Assembly: GCF_050410775.1 (NCBI RefSeq)
Contig: NZ_CP191229.1
Reading direction: 5' to 3' (one strand)
DNA from: Erwinia sp050410775
GTDB taxonomy: Bacteria > Pseudomonadota > Gammaproteobacteria > Enterobacterales > Enterobacteriaceae
Length of the DNA stretch: 64,000 bases
The notes below the pieces were generated by a model. That model saw only the letters and a list, made by a program, of their open reading frames with translations. It made no database searches and had not been told where the DNA came from. Both the position numbers and the translations under genes were made by a program. Shown in pieces: positions 1 through 7,842 of this stretch. Within the stretch, counting starts at the first letter, position 1. Each line of letters opens with the position of its first letter.

Positions 1-13
1 AAATAATAAACGC

Positions 14-100
14 AAAAAGCCCGATACGTTATCGGGCTTTTTGCTTATTCCAGCCGCAGTTGGTGGCTGCGCCGGAACGTACTGCTTGCATCTGTACACG
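14..100 (-). ncRNA. IstR-1-like antisense small RNA (candidate)
   Basis: Seen: a minus-strand promoter at 106-133 should start transcription near 99-100. The transcript would run to a 15-bp stem, 3-nt loop terminator (arms 12-26 and 30-44) with a U run. The RNA would be about 85-90 nt. Its 5' end is the reverse complement of 79-99, and that stretch matches 292-313 in the leader of the neighbouring toxin-like gene: 13 contiguous bases, then 5 more after a one-base bulge, then further pairs including a G-U. Known: in E. coli, IstR-1 is a short RNA made divergently from tisB, and its single-stranded 5' part pairs with the tisB leader to block ribosome standby. Inference: this RNA represses the peptide at 389-490 in the same way. 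The RNA itself has not been observed. Confidence 0.7.
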
Positions 101-105
101 CTTTA

Positions 106-133
106 ATATTATCACTTCTCGTCACATCGTCAA
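106..133 (-). promoter_or_regulatory. sigma-70 promoter for the IstR-like RNA
   Basis: On the minus strand, TTGACG (128-133) is separated by 16 nt from TAATAT (106-111). A TGA just upstream of the -10 (112-114) gives an extended -10. There is no LexA box on this side, which fits constitutive expression as known for IstR-1. Confidence 0.65.
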
Positions 134-182
134 CCGCTCAAAAAAAAACCGACAAATTTTCTGTGCATTAAAAGGATGATGA

Positions 183-204
183 TATACTGTATGTGTATAC
201 AGTT
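183..204 (+). promoter_or_regulatory. LexA box overlapping the -10 of the toxin-like gene
   Basis: CTGT (187-190), 8 nt, ACAG (199-202), flanked by TA and TT, is a near-consensus SOS box. It overlaps a TATACT -10 (183-188) on the plus strand, so LexA would block RNA polymerase directly. This places the 389-490 gene in the DNA damage response. Confidence 0.85.
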
Positions 205-291
205 GTTGGGTGGTTAATCAGTGCGCGACACAGCATCAGATTTTACCCGACCGGCTACAGGTGGTGCTGTCCGGTTTGCCTCCACCCAGGA

Positions 292-313
292 GTGCTGCTC
301 TGCATCTGTACAC
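292..313 (+). promoter_or_regulatory. antisense-RNA target (standby) site in the toxin leader
   Basis: The 13 bases at 301-313 are identical to 87-99, which is the start of the divergent small RNA read on the other strand. With a one-base bulge and one G-U pair, about 21 pairs can form. The site lies about 60 nt upstream of the Shine-Dalgarno of the peptide. In E. coli tisB the corresponding site is the ribosome standby region far upstream of the SD. Confidence 0.65.
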
Positions 314-388
314 ACATATGCGCGTAGTGAGGGTAAAATCAAAGGCATAAGCTACGTGCGGTGCTCTCCGGCTAAGGAGATTGCCTCA

Positions 389-490
389 GTGATTACTCTG
401 GCCATCATTTTTTTGGTGCTTAAGATCGCGTTGGTAATCTTACAGATTACTTTACAGATCGTGGAGTTAATCCTTGCGAAACGCAAGTGA
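389..490 (+). CDS. TisB-like SOS-induced membrane toxin, 33 aa
   Basis: A GTG start at 389 is preceded by AAGGAG (374-379) with 9-nt spacing. The product is one hydrophobic helix ending AKRK. Polar residues K12, Q19, E26 and K33 recur every seven residues. From recall, E. coli TisB (29 aa) has K12, Q19 and K26 at the same positions, the layout that lines a narrow pore. TisB inserts in the inner membrane, lowers the proton-motive force and promotes persistence. The frame stays open upstream to a GTG at 221, which would give an 89-residue protein, but the first 56 residues look non-coding and match a structured leader like that of tisB. Control is probably double: LexA on transcription and the divergent small RNA on translation. 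DinQ-type peptides are the main alternative family. Confidence 0.72.
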   Translation: MITLAIIFLVLKIALVILQITLQIVELILAKRK

Positions 491-523
491 GTGACAGCCA
501 TCAACCGCTGACATAACTGGATC

Positions 524-557
524 AAAGGCCGGGGAAAATACCACCCCGGCCTTTTTT
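524..557 (+). terminator. terminator after the TisB-like gene
   Basis: AAAGGCCGGGG (524-534) pairs with CCCCGGCC (544-551) and a T run follows. It ends the toxin transcript on the plus strand and sits tail to tail with ycdY. Confidence 0.85.
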
Positions 558-633
558 CATTATGGCTAAAAAAGCCGCGACTGTCGGAGCAATAGCCGGA
601 CCATCGGGGCTTTCAGGACTGGCGGGGATAGAA

Positions 634-1188
634 TCAGTTCTCCCCTTCTTCTTCCAGTTCGTCACGCATTGCCTGAATCGCCTCACGCGACAGTGCCGCG
701 AGCGTACGGTAAAAAGCGGTGCTGGCATGGGCTTCCACTTTACCGAGAAACTGGCCGCACCAGGGCATGATAAACTCATCAAACAGCGTAATTTGCGCTT
801 CAGCCTCGTCAGCTTCCGACCGGTCTTCCAGCCATGATGAGGCCAGCAGCAGCGCGCCAATATGGTCAGCTGGCGCCTCGCTTAGCGGCATCCCTCTGCT
901 CTGTAGGAAAGCGCGTACTTCGCTCTCCTGCGGGCCGTTTTCCCAGTAAGAGCCAAAGGGCGGCACCTTACAGTCACTGCCAACAAACAGCGCATTGTAG
1001 TCGGCGGCCAGCGCCTGTGGATCGCTGTTCTGTTGCAGACGGATCAGCAGCTCATCCTGCTCCAGAGGCCACTGCTGCTGCAATTTCCCCTCCCGCAGTA
1101 AGGTAAAAAGCGGCACCAGCAGCGGATCCTGCGGCTGCCGGTTATAGAGCGAGCCGAGGATGCGGCAGATGACGGAAAATTCATTCAT
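634..1188 (-). CDS. ycdY: TorD/DmsD-family chaperone YcdY
   Basis: The 184-aa protein matches E. coli YcdY along its whole length, with shared blocks such as NEFS.ICR.LGSLY, QPQDPLLVPLFTL and PADHIG.LLLA.SWLED. In E. coli, YcdY is a TorD-family chaperone that associates with and activates the YcdX phosphatase. The start at 1188 (MNEFS) is chosen by homology. A longer frame begins at 1227 in an ATGA overlap with the ycdX stop, and the extra 13 residues do not resemble the family. It lies downstream of ycdX in one transcription unit. Confidence 0.93.
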   Translation of the reverse strand: MNEFSVICRILGSLYNRQPQDPLLVPLFTLLREGKLQQQWPLEQDELLIRLQQNSDPQALAADYNALFVGSDCKVPPFGSYWENGPQESEVRAFLQSRGMPLSEAPADHIGALLLASSWLEDRSEADEAEAQITLFDEFIMPWCGQFLGKVEAHASTAFYRTLAALSREAIQAMRDELEEEGEN

Positions 1189-1223
1189 AACGGTCAGTCC
1201 ATTCTGGGGTAAGCGTGACAACG

Positions 1224-1961
1224 TCACATATCGGCAAATTCAGCAATTTTTTGGCCCGTACGTCTTTCAAGAAAATTCAGCAGGCGGCGGGGCGTGACAT
1301 TTAATACGCGATCCTCAGGAAAATCCACTTCCTTCATAATCCGCAGGCAGTGTTCAAAATTCCCGAGCGTAAAGGCAGTATGAGAATCTGAGCCGCAGGA
1401 GATCAGCCCGCCGGCGTCCCGCACTGCCGCCACAATGGCGCGGCAGTTAGGCTCGCTCCCTGCCCTAGAATGGGTAAAAGAGGAGTTATTCAGCTCCAGC
1501 GCCACCTCATATTTGGCGGCGGCTTCGGCGATGGCGGGAATATCAACCGGATATCTTGGGTTGCCAGGATGGCTGATAATATGAACGTTGCCGCTGGCCA
1601 TGGCGGCAATCATCGCTTCGGTATGTACCGCTTTGTCACGCGGCGCAAAAACCGGCTCGTGGAAGCCCGCCACCACGATGTCCATCGCATCCATCATCGG
1701 GCCGGTGCAGTCGATTTCGCCCTGAACATTTTTGATATTGGCTTCGATGCCGCGCAGGATCCCTATTCCCTCAACCCTTCGCGGCCAGACACGCATATTC
1801 ACGAAATGCCAGTAGTGCGGCGCATCGGCCATATCCGGGCCGTGATCGGTAATCGCCAGCAGCTTCACGCCGCAGGTTTGCGCCTGCTGAACGTAATCAC
1901 GAAGCGTGCTGTAAGCATGAGTACTGGCAACGGTGTGCATATGAAGGTCAACGGGATACAT
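1224..1961 (-). CDS. ycdX: PHP-family zinc phosphatase YcdX
   Basis: The 245-aa protein has the PHP metal-binding pattern: DLHMHT at the N-terminus, TDHGPD near residue 40, a Glu in GIEANI, HPGNPRY, and SDSHTAF near the C-terminus. Known YcdX binds a trinuclear zinc cluster and has phosphatase activity; it has been linked to swarming. It sits between ghrA and ycdY in the E. coli order, and its stop overlaps a possible upstream ATG of ycdY. I infer co-transcription with its chaperone YcdY. Confidence 0.95.
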   Translation of the reverse strand: MYPVDLHMHTVASTHAYSTLRDYVQQAQTCGVKLLAITDHGPDMADAPHYWHFVNMRVWPRRVEGIGILRGIEANIKNVQGEIDCTGPMMDAMDIVVAGFHEPVFAPRDKAVHTEAMIAAMASGNVHIISHPGNPRYPVDIPAIAEAAAKYEVALELNNSSFTHSRAGSEPNCRAIVAAVRDAGGLISCGSDSHTAFTLGNFEHCLRIMKEVDFPEDRVLNVTPRRLLNFLERRTGQKIAEFADM

Positions 1962-2016
1962 AATTTTCTCCTGATTGCATCAGGCAAGAATAGCACCATT
2001 CCTGCCCTGAGTGAGC

Positions 2017-2958
2017 TTAATAGCCGCGGCTGAGATCGACCTGACCGGCAGGCATTTCACCCTTTTCAAACTGCGCGATGGCACTGGCGATATAGTGCAT
2101 AGCTTCCTCCGGTAAGGTGACAGCCGCATTATGGGGCGTGATGGCAATATCGGGATGCCGCCAGAAAGGGTGCTGCTGATCCAGCGGTTCCTTTTCGAAA
2201 ACATCCAGCGCGGCGGCCTTCACCTCACCTGCTTCCAGAGCGGCCAGCAGGTCTGCCTCCACCAGATGCGCGCCGCGCGCCAGATTAAGGATAAAGGCCT
2301 GCGGCTTTAGCTGGCTCATCAGATCGCGATTGATAATGCCTGCCGTCTGCGGCGTATTGGGAAGAAGATTAATCAGTACCTGCGTACCGGACAGAAAGTC
2401 ATGCAGCCGATCGTTGCCGTGAAAGCTGGTCACACCCGGCATCTCCTTTGGAGAGCGGCTCCAGCAGCGTACGGGAAAACCCCACGCCTTCAGACAGTCT
2501 GCCACGCTGCGGCCCAGCACTCCCGCCCCCAACAGGCCAACCGTAAACGATTCACGCGAATACACCGGTAAATGTTGCCAGCACGCCTGCTGCTTTTGCT
2601 GTTGGTATTCCGTAAAGCGGCGGAACCAGCCGAGGACGTGATACAGGGCATACTCCTGCATCTGGCGGGCCATCCCGGTATCTTCTAGGCGGAAAAGCGG
2701 CACGCCCGGGGCCAGCAGATCGGGATGCTGGCGAAGCTGGCTGAGAATGTCATCCACGCCCGCCCCCAGCGCAAAGACGGCTTTCAGACCCAGGCGGCCC
2801 CTTAACATCTCTTCCGGCGGCTGCCTGACCAGCGCATAGTCAGCGTGACCCGTATCGCCGGGCGTCCACGCGCGAACGCGGGCCGCGGGCAGACGCTGCT
2901 GCAAACCTTCTATCCATGACTGGGGGTTAAAGGATGGGTGATAAAAAATTATGTCCAC
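2017..2958 (-). CDS. ghrA: glyoxylate/hydroxypyruvate reductase A
   Basis: The 313-aa protein is a D-2-hydroxyacid dehydrogenase of the GhrA type. It reduces glyoxylate to glycolate and hydroxypyruvate to glycerate with NADPH. Seen: a Rossmann motif GLLGAGVLGRSVAD near residue 143, RSP just after it (fitting NADPH preference), the catalytic Arg in NLARGAHLVE, and the catalytic His in TPHNAA. The length equals E. coli GhrA (312). It is followed on the same strand by ycdX and ycdY. Confidence 0.95.
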   Translation of the reverse strand: MDIIFYHPSFNPQSWIEGLQQRLPAARVRAWTPGDTGHADYALVRQPPEEMLRGRLGLKAVFALGAGVDDILSQLRQHPDLLAPGVPLFRLEDTGMARQMQEYALYHVLGWFRRFTEYQQQKQQACWQHLPVYSRESFTVGLLGAGVLGRSVADCLKAWGFPVRCWSRSPKEMPGVTSFHGNDRLHDFLSGTQVLINLLPNTPQTAGIINRDLMSQLKPQAFILNLARGAHLVEADLLAALEAGEVKAAALDVFEKEPLDQQHPFWRHPDIAITPHNAAVTLPEEAMHYIASAIAQFEKGEMPAGQVDLSRGY

Positions 2959-3049
2959 GTTTGCTCTCCTCTTTTTTCTTCAGGCTCAGGGAAAACGCAG
3001 CGGCTGGCAAGGAAAATCTGTTGGGATACCGGGGTATCCCAACAGGGTA

Positions 3050-4513
3050 TCAGCGAGTGACGGAAGGCTGAATCAGCTTACGCAGCAGGGGCATAAGCAT
3101 CAGCATTACCAGGCCGACGGCGGCGCTGCCCCAGCCGAGCAAGGTGAAGATGTGGCTGTAGCCAGGATTGGTCAGCACAGGCGTGCTGCCGCTGTTTTCC
3201 GGCATCATCCCTGAGACGTATCCGGCAAGAACTGACGCCACGCCCGTGACCATCATCCAGCAGCCCATCATCACGCCCTGATAGCGCGCCGGGGCAAGTT
3301 TACCGATCATCGCATAGCCGATTGGCGAGATTAGCAGCTCGGCGATGCTCTGAAGTACGTAGCTGATAACGATCCATTTAAAAGCCACCATGCCATCACC
3401 CCCGGCGAGCATGATGCCCAGCGGCAGTACCAGCATGCCAAGCCCGATAATGAACAACGACGAGGCGAACTGGAGCGGGATATCAATACGCCAGCCGCGT
3501 TCACGCAGATTGCGAAACCCCACCGCCAGAAGCGGGCCGCCGAAAACAATGACCAGCGTGTTGATGTTCTGAACCCACTGGGGCGCGACCTGAATGCCAT
3601 AAACGTTCAGATTGATATTGTGTTCGGTAAAAAGCATCAGGCCCATCGGCGCCAGCTGATAGAGCATCCAGAACACCAGCGACCCCATAGCCAGCAGCAG
3701 ATAAGCGCTCATCCTGCGCCGTTCATCGTGAGGCTTGTGCCGCAGCGTGATGAAGCCGAGCAGCAGAAAGATCATCACCCCAAGGCCGATCACAAAGCTG
3801 CCGGTAAAGTCTGCGTGAGTCAGCATAATGCGGATTAACGGCACCAGAATAACCAGAATGGCCAGACCGGCGAGCATGCGCAGGCGGAACTGCTTTTTAC
3901 TGACGTGAAGGAGCGGCGTATCGATATCGCGCAGGATTTTCCAGCGCAGCAATGAAACAACAATGGCCACAGCATTGCCCAGGGTCGCGAACAGAAACAG
4001 GGCTTCATAATGTTCGGTGAGCTGGAAGTAGCCTGCCCCGGTAAAGCCGATGAAGAACCCGAGGTTCATCCCGGCATAGTTCCAGAGGAAAGCACTTTCG
4101 CGACGGTTATCTTCGGGAGTAAAACGTTGGGTAAGCATCATGTTGATGCAGGTTACGTTGAGGCCGCTCCCGGTCAGGAACATCGCCAGTCCCCAGTAGA
4201 GGCCCTCCGCACTCTGTCCGGAAAGCACCCAGCAGCCGGCGACCTGAAGCACCATCCCCAGCACGAACAGGTTACGGTTACTGAGGTAGCGGCCACCAAG
4301 GTAGCCGCCGAACAGATGCAGCCCGTAGTTGAACGCGCCGAATACGCCCATCATGGCGTTAGCCTGGCTTTCACTAAAGGCGAGGCGTTTAGTGGCGTAA
4401 AGCACCAGCGTGGAATAGAGCACGGCGAAACCGAGCGTGGCAAAGATCTGAATAAAAAATAGCGCGCCGGTGCCTGATGGCGTAGCCCCGGCAACAGATT
4501 TGGAGGTGTTCAC
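3050..4513 (-). CDS. POT/PTR-family peptide-transporter-like protein
   Basis: The 487-aa polytopic membrane protein has about 12-14 hydrophobic segments. It aligns with Dtp-type proton-coupled oligopeptide transporters in the middle and C-terminal thirds, for example in WNYAGMNLGFFIG, SYVLQSIAELLISPIGYAMI and GCWMMVTGVASVLAGYVSG. The first helix reads FIQIFATLGFAVLYSTLVLY where the family normally has ExxERFxYYG, so the charged proton-coupling motif is missing. I chose the GTG at 4513, which has GAGG just upstream; a TTG start at 4528 is also open. Substrate is unknown. It is upstream of ghrA but about 90 bp away on the same strand. Confidence 0.8.
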   Translation of the reverse strand: MNTSKSVAGATPSGTGALFFIQIFATLGFAVLYSTLVLYATKRLAFSESQANAMMGVFGAFNYGLHLFGGYLGGRYLSNRNLFVLGMVLQVAGCWVLSGQSAEGLYWGLAMFLTGSGLNVTCINMMLTQRFTPEDNRRESAFLWNYAGMNLGFFIGFTGAGYFQLTEHYEALFLFATLGNAVAIVVSLLRWKILRDIDTPLLHVSKKQFRLRMLAGLAILVILVPLIRIMLTHADFTGSFVIGLGVMIFLLLGFITLRHKPHDERRRMSAYLLLAMGSLVFWMLYQLAPMGLMLFTEHNINLNVYGIQVAPQWVQNINTLVIVFGGPLLAVGFRNLRERGWRIDIPLQFASSLFIIGLGMLVLPLGIMLAGGDGMVAFKWIVISYVLQSIAELLISPIGYAMIGKLAPARYQGVMMGCWMMVTGVASVLAGYVSGMMPENSGSTPVLTNPGYSHIFTLLGWGSAAVGLVMLMLMPLLRKLIQPSVTR

Positions 4514-4682
4514 ACCTGACCTCAGCAATGATTATGCAATAATAAGCGCATTATTATGCACTCTGCGTGGTTAAATTACTGCCTGAAAAAGTCCTTTCTG
4601 CGCCCGGAGGCTGCTGATTGCCGAATTTAGCAACAAACTGCTGTAAAACTGGCTAAACGAGCGGAAAAGTGAAGAAAGGGAG

Positions 4683-4711
4683 TTGACCAGAGCACGGCTT
4701 TTCCCTACATT
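4683..4711 (+). promoter_or_regulatory. promoter of first tRNA-Ser
   Basis: TTGACC (4683-4688), 17 nt, TACATT (4706-4711), just upstream of the tRNA at 4745. Confidence 0.6.
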
Positions 4712-4744
4712 ACCGGCCACGCAACCTTGTTGCGTAAACAATAT

Positions 4745-4832
4745 GGTGAGGTGTCCGAGTGGCTGAAGGAGCACGCCTGGAAAGTGTGTATACGGCAACG
4801 TATCGAGGGTTCGAATCCCTCCCTCACCGCCA
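4745..4832 (+). tRNA. tRNA-Ser (anticodon GGA), first copy
   Basis: The 88-nt gene has a long variable arm typical of class II tRNA-Ser. The anticodon GGA lies in CCTGGAAAG, and CCA is encoded at 4830-4832. The acceptor arm GGTGAGG pairs with CCTCACC. It corresponds to E. coli serW/serX, and serX lies next to ghrA there too. A second copy lies at 6294. Confidence 0.97.
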
Positions 4833-4843
4833 TATTTAAAGAG

Positions 4844-4873
4844 AAAGCCTGAGCGAGAGTTCAGGCTTTTTTT
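4844..4873 (+). terminator. tRNA-Ser terminator, first copy
   Basis: AAGCCTGA pairs with TTCAGGCTT and a T run follows. The tRNA-to-terminator block is duplicated at 6294-6423. Confidence 0.85.
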
Positions 4874-4970
4874 ATGCATTTTCGCAGGCTTATTTCGTGG
4901 CCCGGGTCCGGTAAGTGTATTTTCAGCAAATGTTATTAACCGCGACTTCACTGCCTGCGATTACTTCCTC

Positions 4971-6120
4971 TCCGGAGACCGGCTCCGATAAGTGGCAGAA
5001 CACCGGGACGCCGTAAACCCCTCCGTGGGGGCTTCGCTGCCGCCTCCCTGCGGCAGAGACCCGGCTTATCTGTCCACTTATCCTCGCCCGCCGGCTGCTG
5101 AGTTGTCTGAAGGTAAACCAGGCTGGCAGACAATACGCTAATTCTCAGACGGTTTTTACAGCGACTCCACTGCCCACCGGCGGAAGGCGTTGCCCGGATA
5201 AGCGGACTGTTGAGCGCAGGGACGCGCGAACCAAGCCTACACGGACGTATTTACGGCGTGTCCGTGTTACGGGCAATGCCTTCAGCTTGGCCATCAGCCT
5301 GAAGCGACCTTTCAAACCTGAAGCTACAGCAGCCTGCGACGAATGCCGCTCCGGAGACCGGCTCCGATAAGTGGCAGAACACCGGGACGCCGTGGATCCC
5401 TCCCTGGAGGCTTCTCTGCCGCATCCCTGCGGCAGAGACCCGGCTTATCTGTCCACTTATCGTCGCCCACTGGCTACGGTGTTGTCTGGCAGTAAAACCA
5501 GGCTGGCAGACAATACGCGAATTCTCAGACGGTTTTTACAGCGACTCCACTGCCCGCCTGCGGAAAGCGTTGCCCGGATAAGCGGACTGTTGAGCGCAGG
5601 GACGCGCGAACCAAGCCTACACGGACGTATTTACGGCGTGTCCGTGTTACGGGCAATGCCTTCAGCTTGGCCATCAGCCTGAAGCGACCTTTCAAACCTG
5701 AAGCCACGGCAGCCTGCGACGAATGCCGCTCCGGAGACCGGCTCCGATAAGTGGCAGAACACCGGGACGCCGTGGATCCCTCCCTGGAGGCTTCGCTGCC
5801 GCCTCCCTGCGGCAGAGACCCGGCTTATCTGTCCACTTATCCTCGCCCGCTGGCTGCTGAGTTGTCTGAAGGTAAACCAGGCTGGCAGAAAATACGTGGA
5901 TTCTCAGACTACTATTACAGCGACTCCACTGCCCGCCTGCGGAAGGCGTTGCCCGGATAAGCGGACTGTTGAGCGCAGGGACGCGCGAACCAAGCCTACA
6001 TGGACGTATTTACGGCGTGTCCGTGTTACGGGCAACGCCTTCAGCTTTGCCACCAGCCTGACAGCGACATTTCAAATCTAAAGCCAAAGCAGCCTGCTAA
6101 AAAAGTCCGCTCCGTGAACC
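4971..6120. repeat. three tandem ~380-bp palindromic repeat units
   Basis: TCCGGAGACC recurs at 4971, 5350 and 5730, and a degenerate TCCGTGAACC follows at 6111, so the periods are 379, 380 and 381. Copies are nearly identical over most of their length. Each unit holds two long imperfect hairpins: one opens with GATAAGTGG and closes with CCACTTATC; the other opens with GCCCGGATAAGCGGAC and closes with GTCCGTGTTACGGGC. The hairpin cores share a motif (GACGCCGTAAA...GGCTT) in opposite orientations. The array lies exactly between the two tRNA-Ser genes. ORFs inside are not protein-like. The family of these elements is not known to me. Confidence 0.88.
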
Positions 6121-6224
6121 GGCCCCGATAAGCAATCTGATGAGCACAGAAATAGTGCAATAGCATAAACCACGACGGATCCGCTCACGCCTTAACCAGA
6201 TATAAGGAAAGGGAAAAATACTGC

Positions 6225-6253
6225 TTGACCCTACCCGTCCGACTCCCTATAGT
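6225..6253 (+). promoter_or_regulatory. promoter of second tRNA-Ser
   Basis: TTGACC (6225-6230), 17 nt, TATAGT (6248-6253), followed by a GC-rich discriminator (GCGCCCC) typical of stringently controlled stable-RNA promoters. It is a better match to consensus than the promoter of the first copy. Confidence 0.75.
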
Positions 6254-6293
6254 AGCGCCCCGTCGCCCCTGAGGGCGAAGCAGTACAAAATAT

Positions 6294-6381
6294 GGTGAGG
6301 TGTCCGAGTGGCTGAAGGAGCACGCCTGGAAAGTGTGTATACGGCAACGTATCGAGGGTTCGAACCCCTCTCTCACCGCCA
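6294..6381 (+). tRNA. tRNA-Ser (anticodon GGA), second copy
   Basis: It is 88 nt long with the same GGA anticodon and encoded CCA. It differs from the copy at 4745 only near the T arm and 3' acceptor strand (CCCCTCTCTCACC versus TCCCTCCCTCACC), which leaves a G-T pair at the base of the acceptor stem. It has its own promoter and terminator. Confidence 0.97.
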
Positions 6382-6392
6382 TATTCAAAGAG

Positions 6393-6423
6393 AAAGCCTG
6401 AACGAGAGTTCAGGCTTTTTTTT
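6393..6423 (+). terminator. tRNA-Ser terminator, second copy
   Basis: AAGCCTGAA pairs with TTCAGGCTT and eight or more T follow. It is a one-base variant of the terminator at 4844. Confidence 0.85.
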
Positions 6424-6429
6424 ATGCAT

Positions 6430-6457
6430 AAAAAAGCCCGGACGCCGGTCCGGGCTC
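6430..6457 (-). terminator. phoH terminator
   Basis: GCCCGGAC (6436-6443) pairs with GTCCGGGC (6448-6455). The A run on its left is a U run on the minus strand, 18 bp past the phoH stop. Confidence 0.85.
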
Positions 6458-6474
6458 TGTCGACTGTGCAACGG

Positions 6475-7263
6475 TTAGCTATAGGCCATCAGCGTACGCT
6501 GACAAAGCTCTGAACGCACACAATCCTCTTTACCAAAACGCACCACGCTGACCATATCGTCGTCCACAAAGCGGGACAGCGCGTCACCGAGGCCGGACTG
6601 AACGTGAGCCGGTAAATCACACTGGGTGATATCGCCGTTTACGATCACCGTAACGTTTTCCCCAAGGCGCGTCAGGAACATCTTCATCTGGGCGGCGGTG
6701 ACGTTTTGCGCCTCATCGAGGATCACCACCGCATTTTCGAAGGTACGTCCGCGCATATAAGCAAAAGGAGCGATCTCCACTTTGCCAATTTCGGGACGCA
6801 GACAGTATTGCATAAAGGAAGAACCCAGACGTTTAACCAGAACGTCATAGACCGGGCGGAAATACGGGGCGAACTTTTCTGAGATGTCCCCTGGCAGGAA
6901 CCCCAGATCTTCATCCGCCTGTAGCACCGGTCGCGTAACGATAATCCTGTCAACATCCTTATGGATCAGGGCCTCGGCTGCTTTCGCAGCGCTAATCCAG
7001 GTTTTGCCACAACCTGCTTCGCCCGTCGCGAAGATCAGTTTTTTGCTTTCTATGGCTTTAAGATAGTGCGCCTGAGCTTCATTCCGGGCTTCGATGGGTG
7101 AATGGTCGCGTGAATCACGCGCCATGCCGATCGAGTCAAGTCCGCCCATCTGCACCAGCGAGGTGACCGATTCTTCTTCACGCTGACGGTGACTGCGTGA
7201 ATCGCTACGAAGCACACGTTTTGCTTCACGACGCGCTTTGATCACTGCTTTCTGTCTTCCCAT
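6475..7263 (-). CDS. phoH: PhoH family ATPase
   Basis: The 262-aa protein is almost collinear with E. coli PhoH. It has a Walker A motif GEAGCGKT near residue 83, a Walker B VVILDEAQN near 178, and a basic N-terminus MGRQKAVIKARREAKR. PhoH proteins bind ATP and are proposed RNA-associated NTPases; E. coli phoH belongs to the phosphate-starvation regulon. I found no clear pho box upstream here. In E. coli the efeUOB operon separates phoH and putP; here only an efeB remnant does. Confidence 0.95.
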   Translation of the reverse strand: MGRQKAVIKARREAKRVLRSDSRSHRQREEESVTSLVQMGGLDSIGMARDSRDHSPIEARNEAQAHYLKAIESKKLIFATGEAGCGKTWISAAKAAEALIHKDVDRIIVTRPVLQADEDLGFLPGDISEKFAPYFRPVYDVLVKRLGSSFMQYCLRPEIGKVEIAPFAYMRGRTFENAVVILDEAQNVTAAQMKMFLTRLGENVTVIVNGDITQCDLPAHVQSGLGDALSRFVDDDMVSVVRFGKEDCVRSELCQRTLMAYS

Positions 7264-7842
7264 AGTGGCACCTTTCAGTTGGTTTCATTTCCCGCATCTG
7301 ACGCAGATGCGATTACGTGAACGCTTTAGAGGTTTTGTGGTGGCTTCCTTGTAAGCCTTGTCTGGCCGTGGGTAAAAGTGTCTGGCAAAGCGCAAGCTTG
7401 TTCAGGCACCGGAATGCTGAATGTGGAACGGTGTATGCAGAAATCGATAAGAGATGTAAGAGACGGCGGAGCAGAGGTAGCCTCGCGAACAGAGGCGCTG
7501 AAACAATTTTCTGACGTTGATGTCCGTTAAAGGACTTTACCATTCGCGATCTCCCTGAAGCTTCAGTTAATGCGTTTGACTGCCGTCGTGTTTAAATTGC
7601 AACAGATCCCGACAGAAATGCAACATCTATTTTACCTGATAACAAACGAAGGGAATTTATAATGTGGAACAATCGTCGAGCCGAAGAGAAATTAACTAAA
7701 AAATCAATAGTATAACTATAAAGTGCGTACGCATTTTGATAAGAAAAATTCGTCAAAACGGCAGAAAGTTCGCTGAAAAGTTTATTTGATTAAAAAACAA
7801 CCTTCCGCCCGGAGCGCGGCGGAAGGTCAGCCATTTAATTGC
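7264..7842. other. intergenic region between efeB remnant and phoH, no gene seen
   Basis: This stretch is the phoH upstream region. It turns AT-rich after about 7560. ORFs in it are short and unlike known proteins, and I see no tRNA, repeat or convincing pho box. Confidence 0.5.

Noticed and set aside
221..490. 89-aa membrane protein starting at GTG 221
   Set aside because: Only the last 33 residues look like protein, and a strong SD stands before the GTG at 389. The upstream part contains the antisense target site, so it reads better as a leader. It could still be a TisA-like leader frame.
4571..4951. 126-aa minus-strand ORF across the first tRNA-Ser
   Set aside because: It is antisense to a tRNA and terminator; the same false ORF appears at the second tRNA copy (6185-6388).
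5371..6081. ORFs of 60-100 aa inside the tandem repeats
   Set aside because: They change between copies, contain hairpin-forming sequence, and have no SD or protein-like pattern.
7264..7560. pho box upstream of phoH
   Set aside because: I found no CTGTCAT-like direct repeats.
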